DNA of 64,000 nucleotides, taken from contig KV919145.1 of assembly GCA_002049455.2 (NCBI GenBank), positions 1 to 64,000 on the forward strand, read 5' to 3'. The DNA is from Porphyra umbilicalis (Eukaryota > Rhodophyta > Bangiophyceae > Bangiales > Bangiaceae). A program made the position numbers and the translations under genes. The notes under the pieces are model-generated. The model was not told the DNA's origin. It was given only the letters and a program-made list of their open reading frames with translations, and made no database searches. Position 1 is the stretch's first letter. Each line of letters begins with the position of its first letter. Below are positions 1 to 10,420 of the stretch, piece by piece.

Positions 1-96
1 CACCTCGTTACCCTCATCGTCGGTGTCCACATCAGCCGCGTGCTGCAGGCCTCCCGCCGCATCGTTAGCGGCATGTAGTAGGAGCGCCGGGTCCAT
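1..96 (-). CDS. Partial ORF running off the left edge
   Basis: An open frame on the minus strand starts at ATG 96-94 and stays open to base 1 (32 codons). It begins MDPALLLHAANDAAGG and ends in an acidic stretch, DVDTDDEGNE. I do not recognise the family. It is too short to exclude chance, and it sits next to a MITE-rich zone, so it may belong to a transposon. Confidence 0.2.
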   Translation of the reverse strand, partial: MDPALLLHAANDAAGGLQHAADVDTDDEGNEV

Positions 97-538
97 CGCC
101 TGTTGCGGCAAGCACAGTGGCCGAAAGCACACAGCAAGGTCCCAGAGAGAAGCAACCAGTGCAGGCAGGACGGAGGTCGACGACGCGCGTCAGTCGATGT
201 AGACGGCGTTCGTGGCGCAAACTGAAGGGGTTGTGGGGGAATCCCCCTGCTTCTGACAGCATGACCCCGGGCATGAGCCAGGGGCCGCCTCGAGCGCACA
301 CGTAACGCCCCCTCCTCAAGGGGCGTGGGAGGTGGCGCCCCGTGGAAGGGCACCAGGGGTGGCTGACGGCCACCCAAGCAACCCGCCCCCACAGGGGGTG
401 GCGGTTCATAACCCCTGATCGGGCCCCTATGGGGGGCCTGACCGGATTGAGTGGGGCACCCGCTCTGTCCTTTCGCGGGCCCCGAGCGGGGCCCGGAAGC
501 TTCCAGAAGCTCCCCCAATCGCCCGGGGTCGAGATCGG
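97..538. other. Non-coding, C/G-run-rich stretch left of the first MITE
   Basis: I see no recognisable gene here. Short inverted G/C-run motifs are present (for example GGGGGAATCCCCC). This looks like decayed repeat sequence into which the 547-1086 element inserted. Confidence 0.4.
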
Positions 539-546
539 ATCTCGAC

Positions 547-1086
547 CAGGCCCCACCAAGGGTATCAGATTTGGCCACGAGTACGGTATTCGGCTCTGAT
601 CCAGCCACTGAGTATTTGCTGACAGTGCGAAGGACTTTCAGCCGTTCGAGTATGAGTATCTCCAAAACTTGACAGAGCGGGTATCAAGGGTATATACCCG
701 CGACATTATGGGCTGTCGGTATCCAATTTTGATATTCGCGCGGGTATGCGTATACCTTTCGCTGGAACTAAATACCAGATCCTGCAGTTAGCTGTTGATT
801 TCGGGACGTATTTTTTTAGATTTCGTGACGTACTTATTTGTCAGGCGGCTCACGTGGTGACGGCGCCGCACTGCGGGACGCTGTCAAGGGTATCGGCTTC
901 TGCGGAATTGAGAATACGCGTAGTACTCTCGGATACCCTTGGTGATTCGATGTTGCGAGTATCTGGCCACGTCCCATTCGCGAGTATGAGTATGGGCGAC
1001 GCGTCGAAATATCTCACGGGTACGAGTATATACCCGAAAAAAATACTCGGGTGATACCCTTGACAAAATACTCTTGGTGAGGCCTG
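547..1086. mobile_element. hAT-type MITE, CAGGCC family, copy A
   Basis: This 540-bp element begins CAGGCCCCACCAAGGGTAT and ends ATACTCTTGGTGAGGCCTG, which are imperfect terminal inverted repeats. It is flanked by an exact 8-bp duplication, ATCTCGAC, at 539-546 and 1087-1094. An 8-bp duplication with TIRs starting CAG is typical of hAT elements. There is no transposase, so it is non-autonomous. The interior carries repeated GGGTAT/ATACCC motifs, possibly subterminal transposase-binding repeats. A nearly identical copy lies at 2828-3368. Confidence 0.85.
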
Positions 1087-1094
1087 ATCTCGAC

Positions 1095-2059
1095 CGCTGC
1101 CGATATCCCATAGGGAATTTCCACCCACGAGTGGAATTTGACGGTAATAAGTCACTAAGGACTTGTTGAGGTTTTCAAGCCCTACTGACCCCAAAGGGGG
1201 ACCAGATTTCCCTTCCAGTGGAGGGGTGTCCCTGATCCGGGGCAGGGGTCACCAGAGGTCCCCATGTAGGACCATGGCCCGTTGGGCACCGGTCCCCCCA
1301 CTGTCGTTTTTCGTGGGGTGGGTTTGTGCGCGTCTTGCTTCCGTTGCATGGGTATATGAGAGCGTGTCTGAGGGTCATCGTGCTTCCTTGAATAAATCAT
1401 CGTTGCGTTTGCGTTAGTTCCGGCGTTCTGGTGCGCTACGCGCCCTGTGATCCAGACGCTCGTGTTCTTTCTCCTTTGTCTCGGTCCGCACTCTGTGCTG
1501 GGGTTCCGACGGGGTAGCGCCCCGTCGGCTGGAGCAAGCAGAAACCACTACAGGGGTGGGATCCAAAATGTGCGCAAGCATTGTGCGTACGCCTAAAAAT
1601 TGGACGACATCGACACTTCCCAGTCTGTGACAAACAAAGAAGCGCCGTCGTTGGGCTCTGTGGCGTGGCACCAGTCAGTCGCCCGAAATCCAAGCTACAA
1701 AACATTTTTTAATCGCGGGAGTTCCTGTGCAACCCGAAGCGCCACATGCATGCCCGCTACAGCCCGCCACGGCCACGAGCAGCCCTGCAAACATGGCACG
1801 ATAAGACTTCCCCAAAACGTTGCATTTGACGAAGAAACACTACCTGCATCAACTAACACCATAGACATTCCTAACTAGAATGTACTTCAAATTCTGGGAA
1901 TGGGTGTTACAAGGCATTCAGTCAAGAAAGGGTTGTGAATCCTTGGCTTTGGACGCGGGAGGCGCGAGCCGGCGGCATCGATCATGGGCGCATCCTCGCG
2001 CGGGCTTCACTGGCGGCGACAATTTTTCATGATGACCCATCACGGCGGCGACCATTCAT
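1095..2059. other. Intergenic stretch without recognisable genes
   Basis: I find no credible coding region. The short open frames here have no family resemblance and overlap on both strands. The stretch is less GC-rich than its surroundings and lies between MITEs. Confidence 0.4.
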
Positions 2060-2205
2060 CATGTCGGGCCTTCATGATCGGTGATGAAGAATCATGATCG
2101 GTGATGAAAAATCATGATCGGTGATGAAAAATCATCATGTCGGGCCTTCATGATCGGTGATGACATTTCATCACGTCGGGCCAGCACGACCGGTGATGAC
2201 AATCC
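2060..2205. repeat. Short tandem repeat, about 20-bp unit
   Basis: The unit ATCATGATCGGTGATGAAAA occurs about three times in tandem, followed by diverged units mixing TCATCATGTCGGGCC and ATGATCGGTGATGA. The array is interrupted by the MITE at 2214-2783 and related sequence (CATCACGACCGGCGGTGACA) resumes to its right. Units abut without spacers, so it is not a CRISPR array. Confidence 0.7.
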
Positions 2206-2213
2206 GTCGAAAC

Positions 2214-2783
2214 TAGGGTTGTTATGTGAGCCTTGGGGCGCTCATAAGGGGCGCAGATAGGGCGCGAATAGGGCGCGATTTGGGCGCTTTTACGCCCAGC
2301 GCCCCCCACCTGCTGGGCGCTATTAGGACGCTAGTTAACAGTTTTAGGATTGACCAGTAGCTTGCCTCGATCCGGAATGCTGCCTTCGCAGGGCTCCTCA
2401 GAATCGAGCATTACAAAACAGGTCATCTGGGGGGGGGGGGGCACTTTGACCACGCCTTGCAACAACGCTGTCGAGGCGATGTTGCAAGGCGTGGTCAAAC
2501 TGCACCCAGATGACCTGTTATCCCCACCGCGGATACTCCCCCCTCTTGACTCGCCTCGTCGGCTGCTTCGGAAAGACCAGATGAGGTCAAGTCTCCTTGA
2601 ATCTGGTTATCCACAAGAAATCGACTCCTCGATCTGGAAAAGCATAGTGGGCTACAGCTGTATTTGATGGGGGGCTACTGCGGGCGCTTAGGGCGCTGGG
2701 GGTGCTGGTAGGCGCTGTTAAGGCGCTCATAGGGCGCTAATACGCACAGCGCCCCCACAATAGGGGCTCACATAACAACCCTA
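2214..2783. mobile_element. hAT-type MITE, TAGGGTTG family, copy 1
   Basis: A 570-bp element whose ends TAGGGTTGTTATGTGAGCC and GGCTCACATAACAACCCTA are perfect inverted repeats for about 19 bp. It is flanked by exact 8-bp duplications GTCGAAAC (2206-2213 and 2784-2791). Near both ends are repeated GGGCGC/GGCGCT motifs, as expected for subterminal binding repeats. The middle contains a G-run and a second inverted pair around the words CATCTGG and TTGCAAGGCGTGGTCAAA. It encodes no transposase. Confidence 0.87.
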
Positions 2784-2827
2784 GTCGAAACGATTCATCA
2801 CGACCGGCGGTGACAATCTGTCATGAC

Positions 2828-3368
2828 CAGGCCCCACCAAGGGTATCAAATTTGGCCACGAGTACGGTATTCGGCTCTGATCCAGCCACTGAGTATTTGC
2901 TGACAGTGCGAAGGACTTTCAGCCGTTCGAGTATGAGTATCTCCAAAACTTGACAGAGCGGGTATCAAGGGTATATACCCGCGACATTATGGGCTGTAGG
3001 TATCCAATTTTGATATTCGCGCGGGTATGCGTATACCTTTCGCTGGAACTGAATACCAGATCCTGCAGTTAGCTGTTGATTTCGGGACGTATTTTTTTAG
3101 ATTTCGTGACGTACTTATTTGTCAGGCGGCTCACGTGGTGACGGCGCCGCACTGCGGGACGCTGTCAAGGGTATCGGCCTCTGCGGAATTGAGAATACGC
3201 GTATTACTCTCGGATACCCTTGGTGATTCGATGTTGCGAGTATCTGGCCACGTCCCATTCGCGAGTATGAGTATGGGCGACGCGTCGAAATATCTCACGG
3301 GTACGAGTATATACCCGAAAAAAAATACTCGGGTGATACCCTTGACGAAATACTCTTGGTGAGGCCTG
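2828..3368. mobile_element. hAT-type MITE, CAGGCC family, copy B
   Basis: A second 541-bp copy of the 547-1086 element in the same orientation, differing at only a handful of bases. Target duplications GTCATGAC flank it exactly (2820-2827 and 3369-3376). Different target sites with near-identical bodies show two independent recent insertions rather than a segmental duplication. Confidence 0.87.
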
Positions 3369-3574
3369 GTCATGACGGCTTCACGGGCGGACGACATTTC
3401 ACCACCGGACGGGGCTGACAGTGTTCTCGTCCCTTTGTCAGCCACGCATGCGTGGCGCGCTGTGAGGCCGTGGCTCGCCGGATAAGGTGGCCCGACGTGT
3501 CGAGCTGGGATTGCGTGCTGTCGATGCTGTCTCCGGTGAGCGGCTTCTCGCCGATTAAGTGCGTTTCCGGGCCC

Positions 3575-4255
3575 TGCGCAGTGGAGCTTAACCGGGGGTG
3601 GTCCACAACCGCCATTTGTTGCCATGTGGACAAAATTTTGCGTGTGGAAAGTGCCTGTGCGGGGTCAAACGGGCAGGTTTTTTCCACAAACCAATGTGGT
3701 TCAAGGTTCCGGTCGAGCGAGGACGGACCGCATTGTACCGCCAGAAACGTCGCGACGTGACCAAGAACGCTCCGCTGCTTCCGACCTCCTCATAGCACCG
3801 GAAGTGCGCTTCACATAGCCGTGTGGAACAGCCGTAAGGCTGTTCCACAACGGCTTGTGCCAACGGCCATGATTTGTGGTGTGGCCTTCTGCGGCTGGTC
3901 GATCTCCGAGCAGTAAGTCGGAACGAAGCGGGTGCCTCCTGACCGTTCCGGCCCACGCGACGAGCTGACGGATCGAGGAATGGATCACTCTGTACCACCA
4001 TTGGCGGTTGCTATGTCAAACCGAGCACCTTCATTGGCTACACGCGGCTGTCGGCAATTCTCACGACGGGGAGATATTTAGCGCTGCCATGCTGTGGCCC
4101 AACAGTGACCGTGTCAGCCACAAGTGTCACCACAAAACCATGCCGATGTGTGCGGTTTTTTGGTCTCCACATGATTTCCCACATAGCTTTCGGGTGTCCA
4201 CATGACAAAAATGGCGATTGTGGACCACCCCCGGTTAAGCGCCACAGCGCTGTGT
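3575..4255. mobile_element. Older TIR element, about 0.68 kb
   Basis: Inverted repeats of about 54 bp bound this segment: GCTTAACCGGGGGTGGTCCA near 3587 and its complement near 4222-4241, extending through a GCCATTT...ATGTGGACA block with several mismatches. The outer bases read CAGTGG/CTGTGG, again hAT-like. I could not find a matching target duplication, so it is probably older than its neighbours. A GTGTGGAACAGCC/GGCTGTTCCACAAC hairpin lies inside near 3820-3855. Confidence 0.6.
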
Positions 4256-4793
4256 GCGGGGTGGGGGCCTGGTGGCGGCTTTTCCTTGCGGGCTGTTACC
4301 CGCCAGCGATTTGTGTGTGCCCAACGCCCCCGTGAACGAGGGGAGTGGGAGGAGGGCACGGCTGGGGGGCTTAATCTTCCGAGTCGCGCCGCGCGCGTGC
4401 GCGAGGCCATTTGAGTGCGCCCCGCACCGACTAGCGGAGGCAGTAATCGGAAACTATTCATGCTTGCCAGAAAATGTGGGAGGTGGGGGGGCTAGGAGGG
4501 AAGGATGGAAGGAAGGCTCGTGGAGTTCCCACGTGGCACGTGTGGCCCGAGCCCTGGGCTTCAATCTGCGCCGCTCGGGCCCTTCGTCGGGCCCGTGACC
4601 CGGCCGATAGGGGCCCTGAGCACATTTCGGTACATCGGCACTCTTCTTTGGTTTCTCGAACGTAGAGCAACAGTGTCCTCCGCCTCTTCCCCTTGGCCGT
4701 GACCCGACGTGCGAGTCGCTTCAGCATGCAACTAGCGGGCTGGGGCCGTTGCACTGGTACGGGGAGACGGCGGCCGGGGACGGCTGTGGGCAT
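4256..4793. other. GC-rich intergenic stretch
   Basis: Both strands carry overlapping open frames of biased Arg/Pro/Gly/Ala composition, as random GC-rich DNA does. No family is recognisable and nothing is annotated here. Confidence 0.4.
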
Positions 4794-5109
4794 GTAGTAT
4801 CTGGAAGTCTCGATCACGTACCGTTTTTTGGTGCGGAGACGCGCTCTCAGCGCCCGGCGCCCGCCCAGCGGGCCGCGCCCGGCCGCGCCCGGGCCCGCTC
4901 CTCGGCCCGGCGGCGGGACCTGCCACGACACCCAACAGTGCCACGTGCCCAGCTCGATACTTACCTACCCTCCTCGGATGCACGCGTGTATGAGTAATCA
5001 CCGCACCGTAGGCGTGACCGGGCATGACCAGAATCCATGACTGCCCCCCCCCCTACACTACTACCCACGACCCCACCAACAGGCCTCGCCTGCGGGTGTA
5101 AACCGTGAC

Positions 5110-6350
5110 CGTCATGACGGGCACGACGACCACGCCACCGCCATCGCCACCGCGCCCCCGCCGCCCCGCCCCCCCGCCCCTGCCCCCGTCCCCCCGCCCC
5201 CGCCCCCGCGGCCCCGCCGCCCCCCGCCCCCGCCCCGCCCCCGCCCCCGCCCCCGCCCGCCCCGCCGCCGCCCCCGCCGCCCGCCCCCGCCGCCCCCGCC
5301 CCCGCCGCCCCCGCCCGCCCCCGCCCCCGCCGCCCCCGCCCCCGCCGCCCCGCCCCCGCCCCCGCCGCCGCCGCCCCCGCCCCCGCCGCCGCCGCCCCCG
5401 CCGCCCCGCCCCCGCCGCCGCCCCCGCCCCCGCCGCCCCCGCCCCCGCCCCCGCCGCCCCCGCCCCCGCCGCCCCCGCCGCCCCCGCCCCCCGCCCCCGC
5501 CCGCCCCCGCCCCCGCCCCCGCCCCCGCCCGCCCGCCCCCGCCCCCGCCCCCCGCCCCGCCGCCGCCGCCGCCGCCCCCGCCCCCGCCGCCGACGCCCCC
5601 GCCCCCCGCCCCCGCCGCCCCCGCCCGCGCCGCCCCCGCGCCGCCCCCGCCGCCCCTGGCCTTGCCCCCGCCCCCGCCCCCGCGGCCCGCCGCCGCAGCC
5701 GCCGCCCCCGCCGCCGCGCCCCCGCCGCCTCGCCGCCGCCGTCGCCCCCGCCCCCGCCCCCGCCGCCCCCGCCCCGCCGCCACCCCTTCCGCCCTCTCTC
5801 CGGCCAGCCCCTGCCGCCGCTGCCGCCGCCGCCGCCCCGTGCCGCTGCCGGAGCCGCCGCTACCTCCTGCCGCCGCCCTCCCTGCCTGCCGTCGCCGCCA
5901 CTAGCGGCCTCCGCCGCCGCTGCTACCACCGCCACGGCCCCCTGCCGCCGCTGCCGCTGCTGCCATTGCCTTCTACCGCCGCCGCCCCTGCGTGTCACCG
6001 CTGCCGCCTTCTGCCGCCGCCACCGCGGCCGCCGTCCCGTGCCGCCGCCTCCCCTGCGTGCCACCGCCGCGGCCTCCTGCCGCCACCGCCGCCGCCGCTG
6101 CCCCCTGCCGCCGCTTCCTGCTGCCGCCGCCCCGCCCCCTGCCGCCGCCGCCCTTGCGTGCCGCCACCGCGGCCCCCGGCCACCACCTCTGCCGCCGCAG
6201 CCCCCTGCTGCCGCCGCCTGCCGCCGCCGCTGCCGCCGCCTGCCGCCGCCGCCACCACCGGCTGCCGCTGCCGCCGGCTGCTGCCGTCCGCGCGGCGGCT
6301 GCTGCAGCCGTTCGTTGGCGCCGCCCTGGCGGCGGCTCGCGCCACAGGTG
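5110..6350. repeat. C-rich low-complexity tract (CCCCCG/CCGCCG arrays)
   Basis: About 0.7 kb is almost purely C and G on the plus strand, built from CCCCCG, CCCCGCC and CCGCCGCC words. It then grades into CTGCCGCCGC-type repeats. The complementary strand has dense G-runs with strong potential for G-quadruplexes. The long Pro/Arg/Ala frames here are composition artefacts. Confidence 0.75.
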
Positions 6351-6399
6351 GGTGCCTTTTGTCCCTACCACTTCCCCCTGACTCGGGCGGACGGGGGCA

Positions 6400-7785
6400 G
6401 GTGCCGTCGGGGTACTGGGCTGGTTTGGTGTGGTCAGTTGGGGGGGGTATAATGTCGTGTTGTACTTTTCCCTGGCGACTTCTATGGAGCCCGCACAGTC
6501 TCTGTGCTACTACATGTGTATACGCACCTTGAAAAGTGTGTTGTTGACCGCCACATGACTTTGTTGCCTTCCGTAGCCGGAAGGAGCAATCGTTAAGTTG
6601 CCGTATACACGTCGGTGGGGGGCGGCATACCATGAATACATTCCTTGCAGGGGTTGTACACAACTTCCGGAGTGGCTCAGAGTACTTTGATAGCTTGGGA
6701 CCTCTGTAGGCAGCTCGTGCCCATAGCTGGGGAGGTCTGGGGAAAGTACGTGGCAGAGGACGTCCTCTAGGCTTCCTGTGATGGTAGTAGTCCCGTCTTT
6801 TGGGCTCTACTGAGGGGCTGGTACATGCCGGTGGCAGTGCGCTAAAACGTCTGGGGTATGGATGGGTATGGCAGGCTGGGGAGGTGGTGTCGGGTACTGG
6901 CGACTGATACCTTTGGAGGGCAGAAACGGTATGAAAGAAGTGTTTATGCACAAAAAGACCCACAATGCCGTAACCAGCGCCCTTCAAAGACCCAACAAGG
7001 ATCCTCTCCAAGAAAGTTGTGTTTTGCTCGTGTTTGTCCCAGAAGTGCTCGACGTACCTCCGATGTGAGCAGGACTGCACAAGTGAAGGAACGCGTGAAG
7101 CAAGTGCACCCAGCAGCACCTTTTCTTTTCGCAGCTGGTCAGGAAGCATACATAACCTTGTTAGTGATGTGCAATGGTATTTTTTTTGTGAAAGCACCAC
7201 GAGAGCTGCTGTAGGCAGGTAGGGAAGCGCAACCAACGATTCCACTGGATTGTGCAGTGTCATCAGACAGACGTGTGATCAACTGGACCATGCAGTGTCA
7301 GTGATCTTACCGAATTTCGCTGTTCGCTGAATTTTAGCCGATGCGAACAAGAACAACATCGGCAGAAACAGCCGCCTCGGCCAATGGGCGCAACAGAAAA
7401 ATGACGTGCACCAATCAGATCACGTTTCGGTCCAGTCCTGTTCCTGTCCAAGTGGGCCAAATCTCAGAAAACAGTAATACAGTGGTCAGGATGTGGCGAC
7501 AGGGAGGGTCTGTCCCAAGATGTTTCTCTTGAGCACACGCCGCATTCACCTCCCCGCGCCCGCTCGGCTACACGCCCCGGTCGCCAGAAACACGCCCAGT
7601 CAGTACCCCGATTCCACCCCCATCCAGGCTACCTCGGACCATACCCAAACCTCGCTGCCCTCTCACCCTGTACCATGCTCCACCTGCGCCTCAGTACCAA
7701 TCCTCCCCCCTCACCCCGTACCCCATCTCCTCCATCACCCACGGCGACACCTTTTTCACCAGCCCAATACCCACGCCACTCCAAT
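6400..7785. other. Centre of E1, no recognisable gene
   Basis: Base composition here returns to moderate GC. A minus-strand frame near 6.95-7.1 kb contains NTTFLERILVGSLKGA, faintly resembling NTFFSQSRQGLLKAL encoded on the minus strand near 10.75 kb inside E2. I cannot name a domain, and the frame is probably a decayed transposon gene. Confidence 0.3.
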
Positions 7786-7789
7786 GAGC

Positions 7790-8630
7790 CTGAGGGGAGG
7801 CGGCCAGGGGCGGGAGCGGCGCCAGCGGCGGGAGCCGCGGCCAGGGGCTGGGGCGGCGGCGGCGGCGGGGGCTGCAGCCAGGGACGGGGGCGGCGGCGGT
7901 GGCGGGCGTCGCGGCCAAGAGCGGGGGTGGCGGCGGTGGCGGGGGCAGCGGCAACAGGCGAGGTAGTGGCCAGCGGCGGCGGCGGCGCCTGTGGCGGGGG
8001 CCGCGTCCAGGGGCGGGGGCGGTGGCGGCGGCGAAGGCTGCGGCCGCGGGGGCGGGGGCGGCGGCGGGGGCGGCGGCGAGTGCAGAGGCGGGGGCGGGGG
8101 CGGTGGCGGCGGCGGGGGCTGCAGCCAGGGGCGGGAGCGGCGGCGGGGGTGGGGGCCGCGGCCATGGGCGGCGGCGACGGCGGCGGCGGGGGCGGCGGCA
8201 GCAGGGGAGGCAGCGGGCAGCGGCGGCGGCGGTGCCAGTGGCGGGGGCCGAGTTCAGGGGCGGCAGCAGCGGCGGCGGCGGGGGCTGCGGCAGCAGCGGG
8301 CGTGGCGGCCCGAGGGGGGGGCGGGGGCCAGCGGAGGGGGCGGCGGCCAGGGGCGGGGGAGGCGGCCAGGGGCGGGGGAGGCGGCCAGGGGCGGGGGAGG
8401 CGGCCAGGGGCGGAGGAGGCGCCAGTGGCGGGAGCCGCGGCCAGTGGCGGGGGCGGTAGCGGCGGCGGGGGCGGCAGCCGCGGGGGCGGCGGCGGCGGAG
8501 GGGGCGGCGGCGAGTGTAGAGGCGGGGGCGGGGGCGGCGACGGCGGGGGCAGCGGGTGCGGGGGCGGCGGTGGCGGCGGCGGCGAGGGCGGGGGCGGCAG
8601 TTCGTGCACACCCAGTGACAGTGCAGATCC
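7790..8630. repeat. G-rich low-complexity tract (GGCGGCGGGGGC arrays)
   Basis: The plus strand consists mainly of GGCGGC, GGGGGC and GGCCAGGGGCGGGGG words. A 20-bp phrase GGAGGCGGCCAGGGGCGGGG is tandemly repeated around 8335-8410. It is the opposite-strand counterpart of the 5.1-6.3 kb tract. Confidence 0.75.
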
Positions 8631-9494
8631 CCCCCGCTGAGTCAGGAGGACAGCCCACCATCTGGATCACCGTGATGCCAGACACAGGTGTCGGGGCGGT
8701 CATGTCTGGTCACGAGCTTCATTGCAAGTACAAAAATGCTCGAGGTCGCATCGTGGCACAAAATCGACAGAATTCAAAAAGTGCTAGCCCCCCCACCAAA
8801 CCACCACCCACGCGCCCCCTGAAACCCCCCACGTGGCGCGCGCACAGGCCGCCCCCCCCCGCCCCCCTCACGCACCAAAAAACGGTACGTGATCGAGAAT
8901 GTCAAATACTACCTCGGGGCGGCGGTGGTCGACCGTCGTCGGGGCGCCGGCGCGGCGGCGAGGGTGGCAGCGCTGGGGTTTTCGGGCGGCGCGTGGGAAA
9001 AACGTGGCATGGCCCCGCGTGGCTGGTGGCCCCGTGGAGGCGGGGGGCCGCGTGCCCCTTTGGGGCCCGCACCTGACAATTCCCACCGCCCAAAAACGGT
9101 CCGTGTCGTGTAAGCAGGCCGGGGGCCGACGCTTCTCGGCGGCGCTGACAGCGCCGTCGGCCCGCACGCGCCCCGCGCCGCCCGCGGCGGGACCCCGCGC
9201 GGCGCGCACAAACGTACCAGACGGGAGGGCCGAAAGACACTCGGTCACTCGACGCTCTCCAATGGGTCTTACGGAAGGGTCTACGTCGAGTTGCCCTCAC
9301 GGGCTGGAATCGCACTTTACTCTACGCTCTCACAGCACCATTCAGGGCGCTAGCCCCCCCCCTGTCACATGCACTGTGGCAGGGGTGTCGCGTCGTGCAG
9401 TTACTTGGACATGGGACTTGGACTGCTCGTGTAAATGCCAGTCTTTGGTCCTTCGTATTACCTACCGGTCCTTGGGAATACCCAGCGACGTAAC

Positions 9495-10420
9495 GCTTCC
9501 ACCCCCCCTGCCGCTCGCCCCCCCCGCCCGCGCTCCCCGCTGCAGTCCACCCCCCTCGCTGCCGCCTGCCTCCCCCACCCGCACCACGTCCTCTTTGTGG
9601 CCACTACCCAGCCGTCATTGCTTCCACCACTCGCCTGCCTGGCCTAGCCTGGCCGTCGCTGCCACCACCCGCCGCCGCTGCCGCTACCGGCCGCCCCCTC
9701 CCCCCCCTGGCTACCGTCGACCGCCCGGTGCGGCCGCTGCCTCCCCTCTTCCCCTTCGGACGTCCCCACCTTCTTCTCTCTGGCACAAGCTCCCTCCCCT
9801 CTTGCAGCCGCTGTCCGGCCGTCGCCGCGGCCGGCTGTCGGTGCCACCACCGTCGGCCATCGGCGCCCTGCTCCCCCATTGCTGCCCTGCCGCCCCCGTC
9901 GTCGCACGCCCCACCGGCCGACGGTCACCCCCGCCACATCAGCCTACCCGTTCTCACGTCCTTCCCCCGCGGTAGCCGCAGCCCGCACCATCGCCGGCCG
10001 GCTGCTGTGATGCCCCCCCTTCGCCTGTCGCTTCGCCGGCGCCAGCCGTCAGCTGTTGACGCTTGCTGGCTTTTCCCCACCCCGCTGACTACTCACTTGT
10101 CTGGCTGGCACTGGGCTGTCCCCCGCGCCGCTTGAATGGCTGCTTTCACTCCTGGGTGCCCATCGCCCAGCGCCACGGGGACAGTCGCTGCCGCCGCCGC
10201 CACCGCAGCCGCCGCCGCTTCCACCGCCAACGGCCTCGGCCACGGTTGGCCGTTGCTCCCCCTCCCTGATGCCGACACTTGCCCGCCAATACCTGGGGGC
10301 AGCGGCGCCGCGGCGGCGGTGTGGCGGCGGCTGTGGCCGCGGCGGGGACGCAGGGGGGCTCCCGCGACGTCAGAAGCCGCTCGCCCGGCCGCTGTGGCCA
10401 GAGCCTCTGCTGCCAGTGCC
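9495..10420. repeat. C-rich inner left arm of E2
   Basis: Pyrimidine-rich plus strand with CCGCCGC, CCCTCC and CACCACC words, less extreme than the 5.1-6.3 kb tract. Frames on both strands stay open only because stop codons are rare in this composition. Confidence 0.5.

Larger units (their letters stand above)
4794..8912. mobile_element. Candidate large TIR element E1 with C-rich and G-rich inner arms
   Basis: A 42-nt sequence at 4794-4835 (core TCGATCACGTACCGTTTTTT) recurs inverted at 8871-8912 with a few mismatches. Inside, a C-rich tract (5.1-6.3 kb) on the left faces a G-rich tract (7.8-8.6 kb) on the right, so the element has inverted-repeat-like symmetry. The less biased centre (6.4-7.8 kb) has weakly transposon-like minus-strand coding remains but no family I can name. 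I did not find a target-site duplication. Grouping these parts as one element is inference. Confidence 0.4.

Noticed and set aside
2060..2205. Possible CRISPR array
   Set aside because: Units are about 20 bp and directly abutting with no unique spacers, and the genome is eukaryotic.
5105..6532. Long Pro/Arg/Ala-coding frames on both strands
   Set aside because: The frames follow from C/G arrays lacking A and T, so stops cannot occur. All six frames are open and none has domain features.
5995..7263. 422-codon minus-strand frame
   Set aside because: The left part is the GC tract and the right part has no coherent domain. At most it includes a decayed transposon fragment, described under E1.
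7629..8640. Gly-rich or Pro-rich proteins of about 320 residues on both strands
   Set aside because: Same composition artefact in the G-rich tract; the peptides are pure low complexity.
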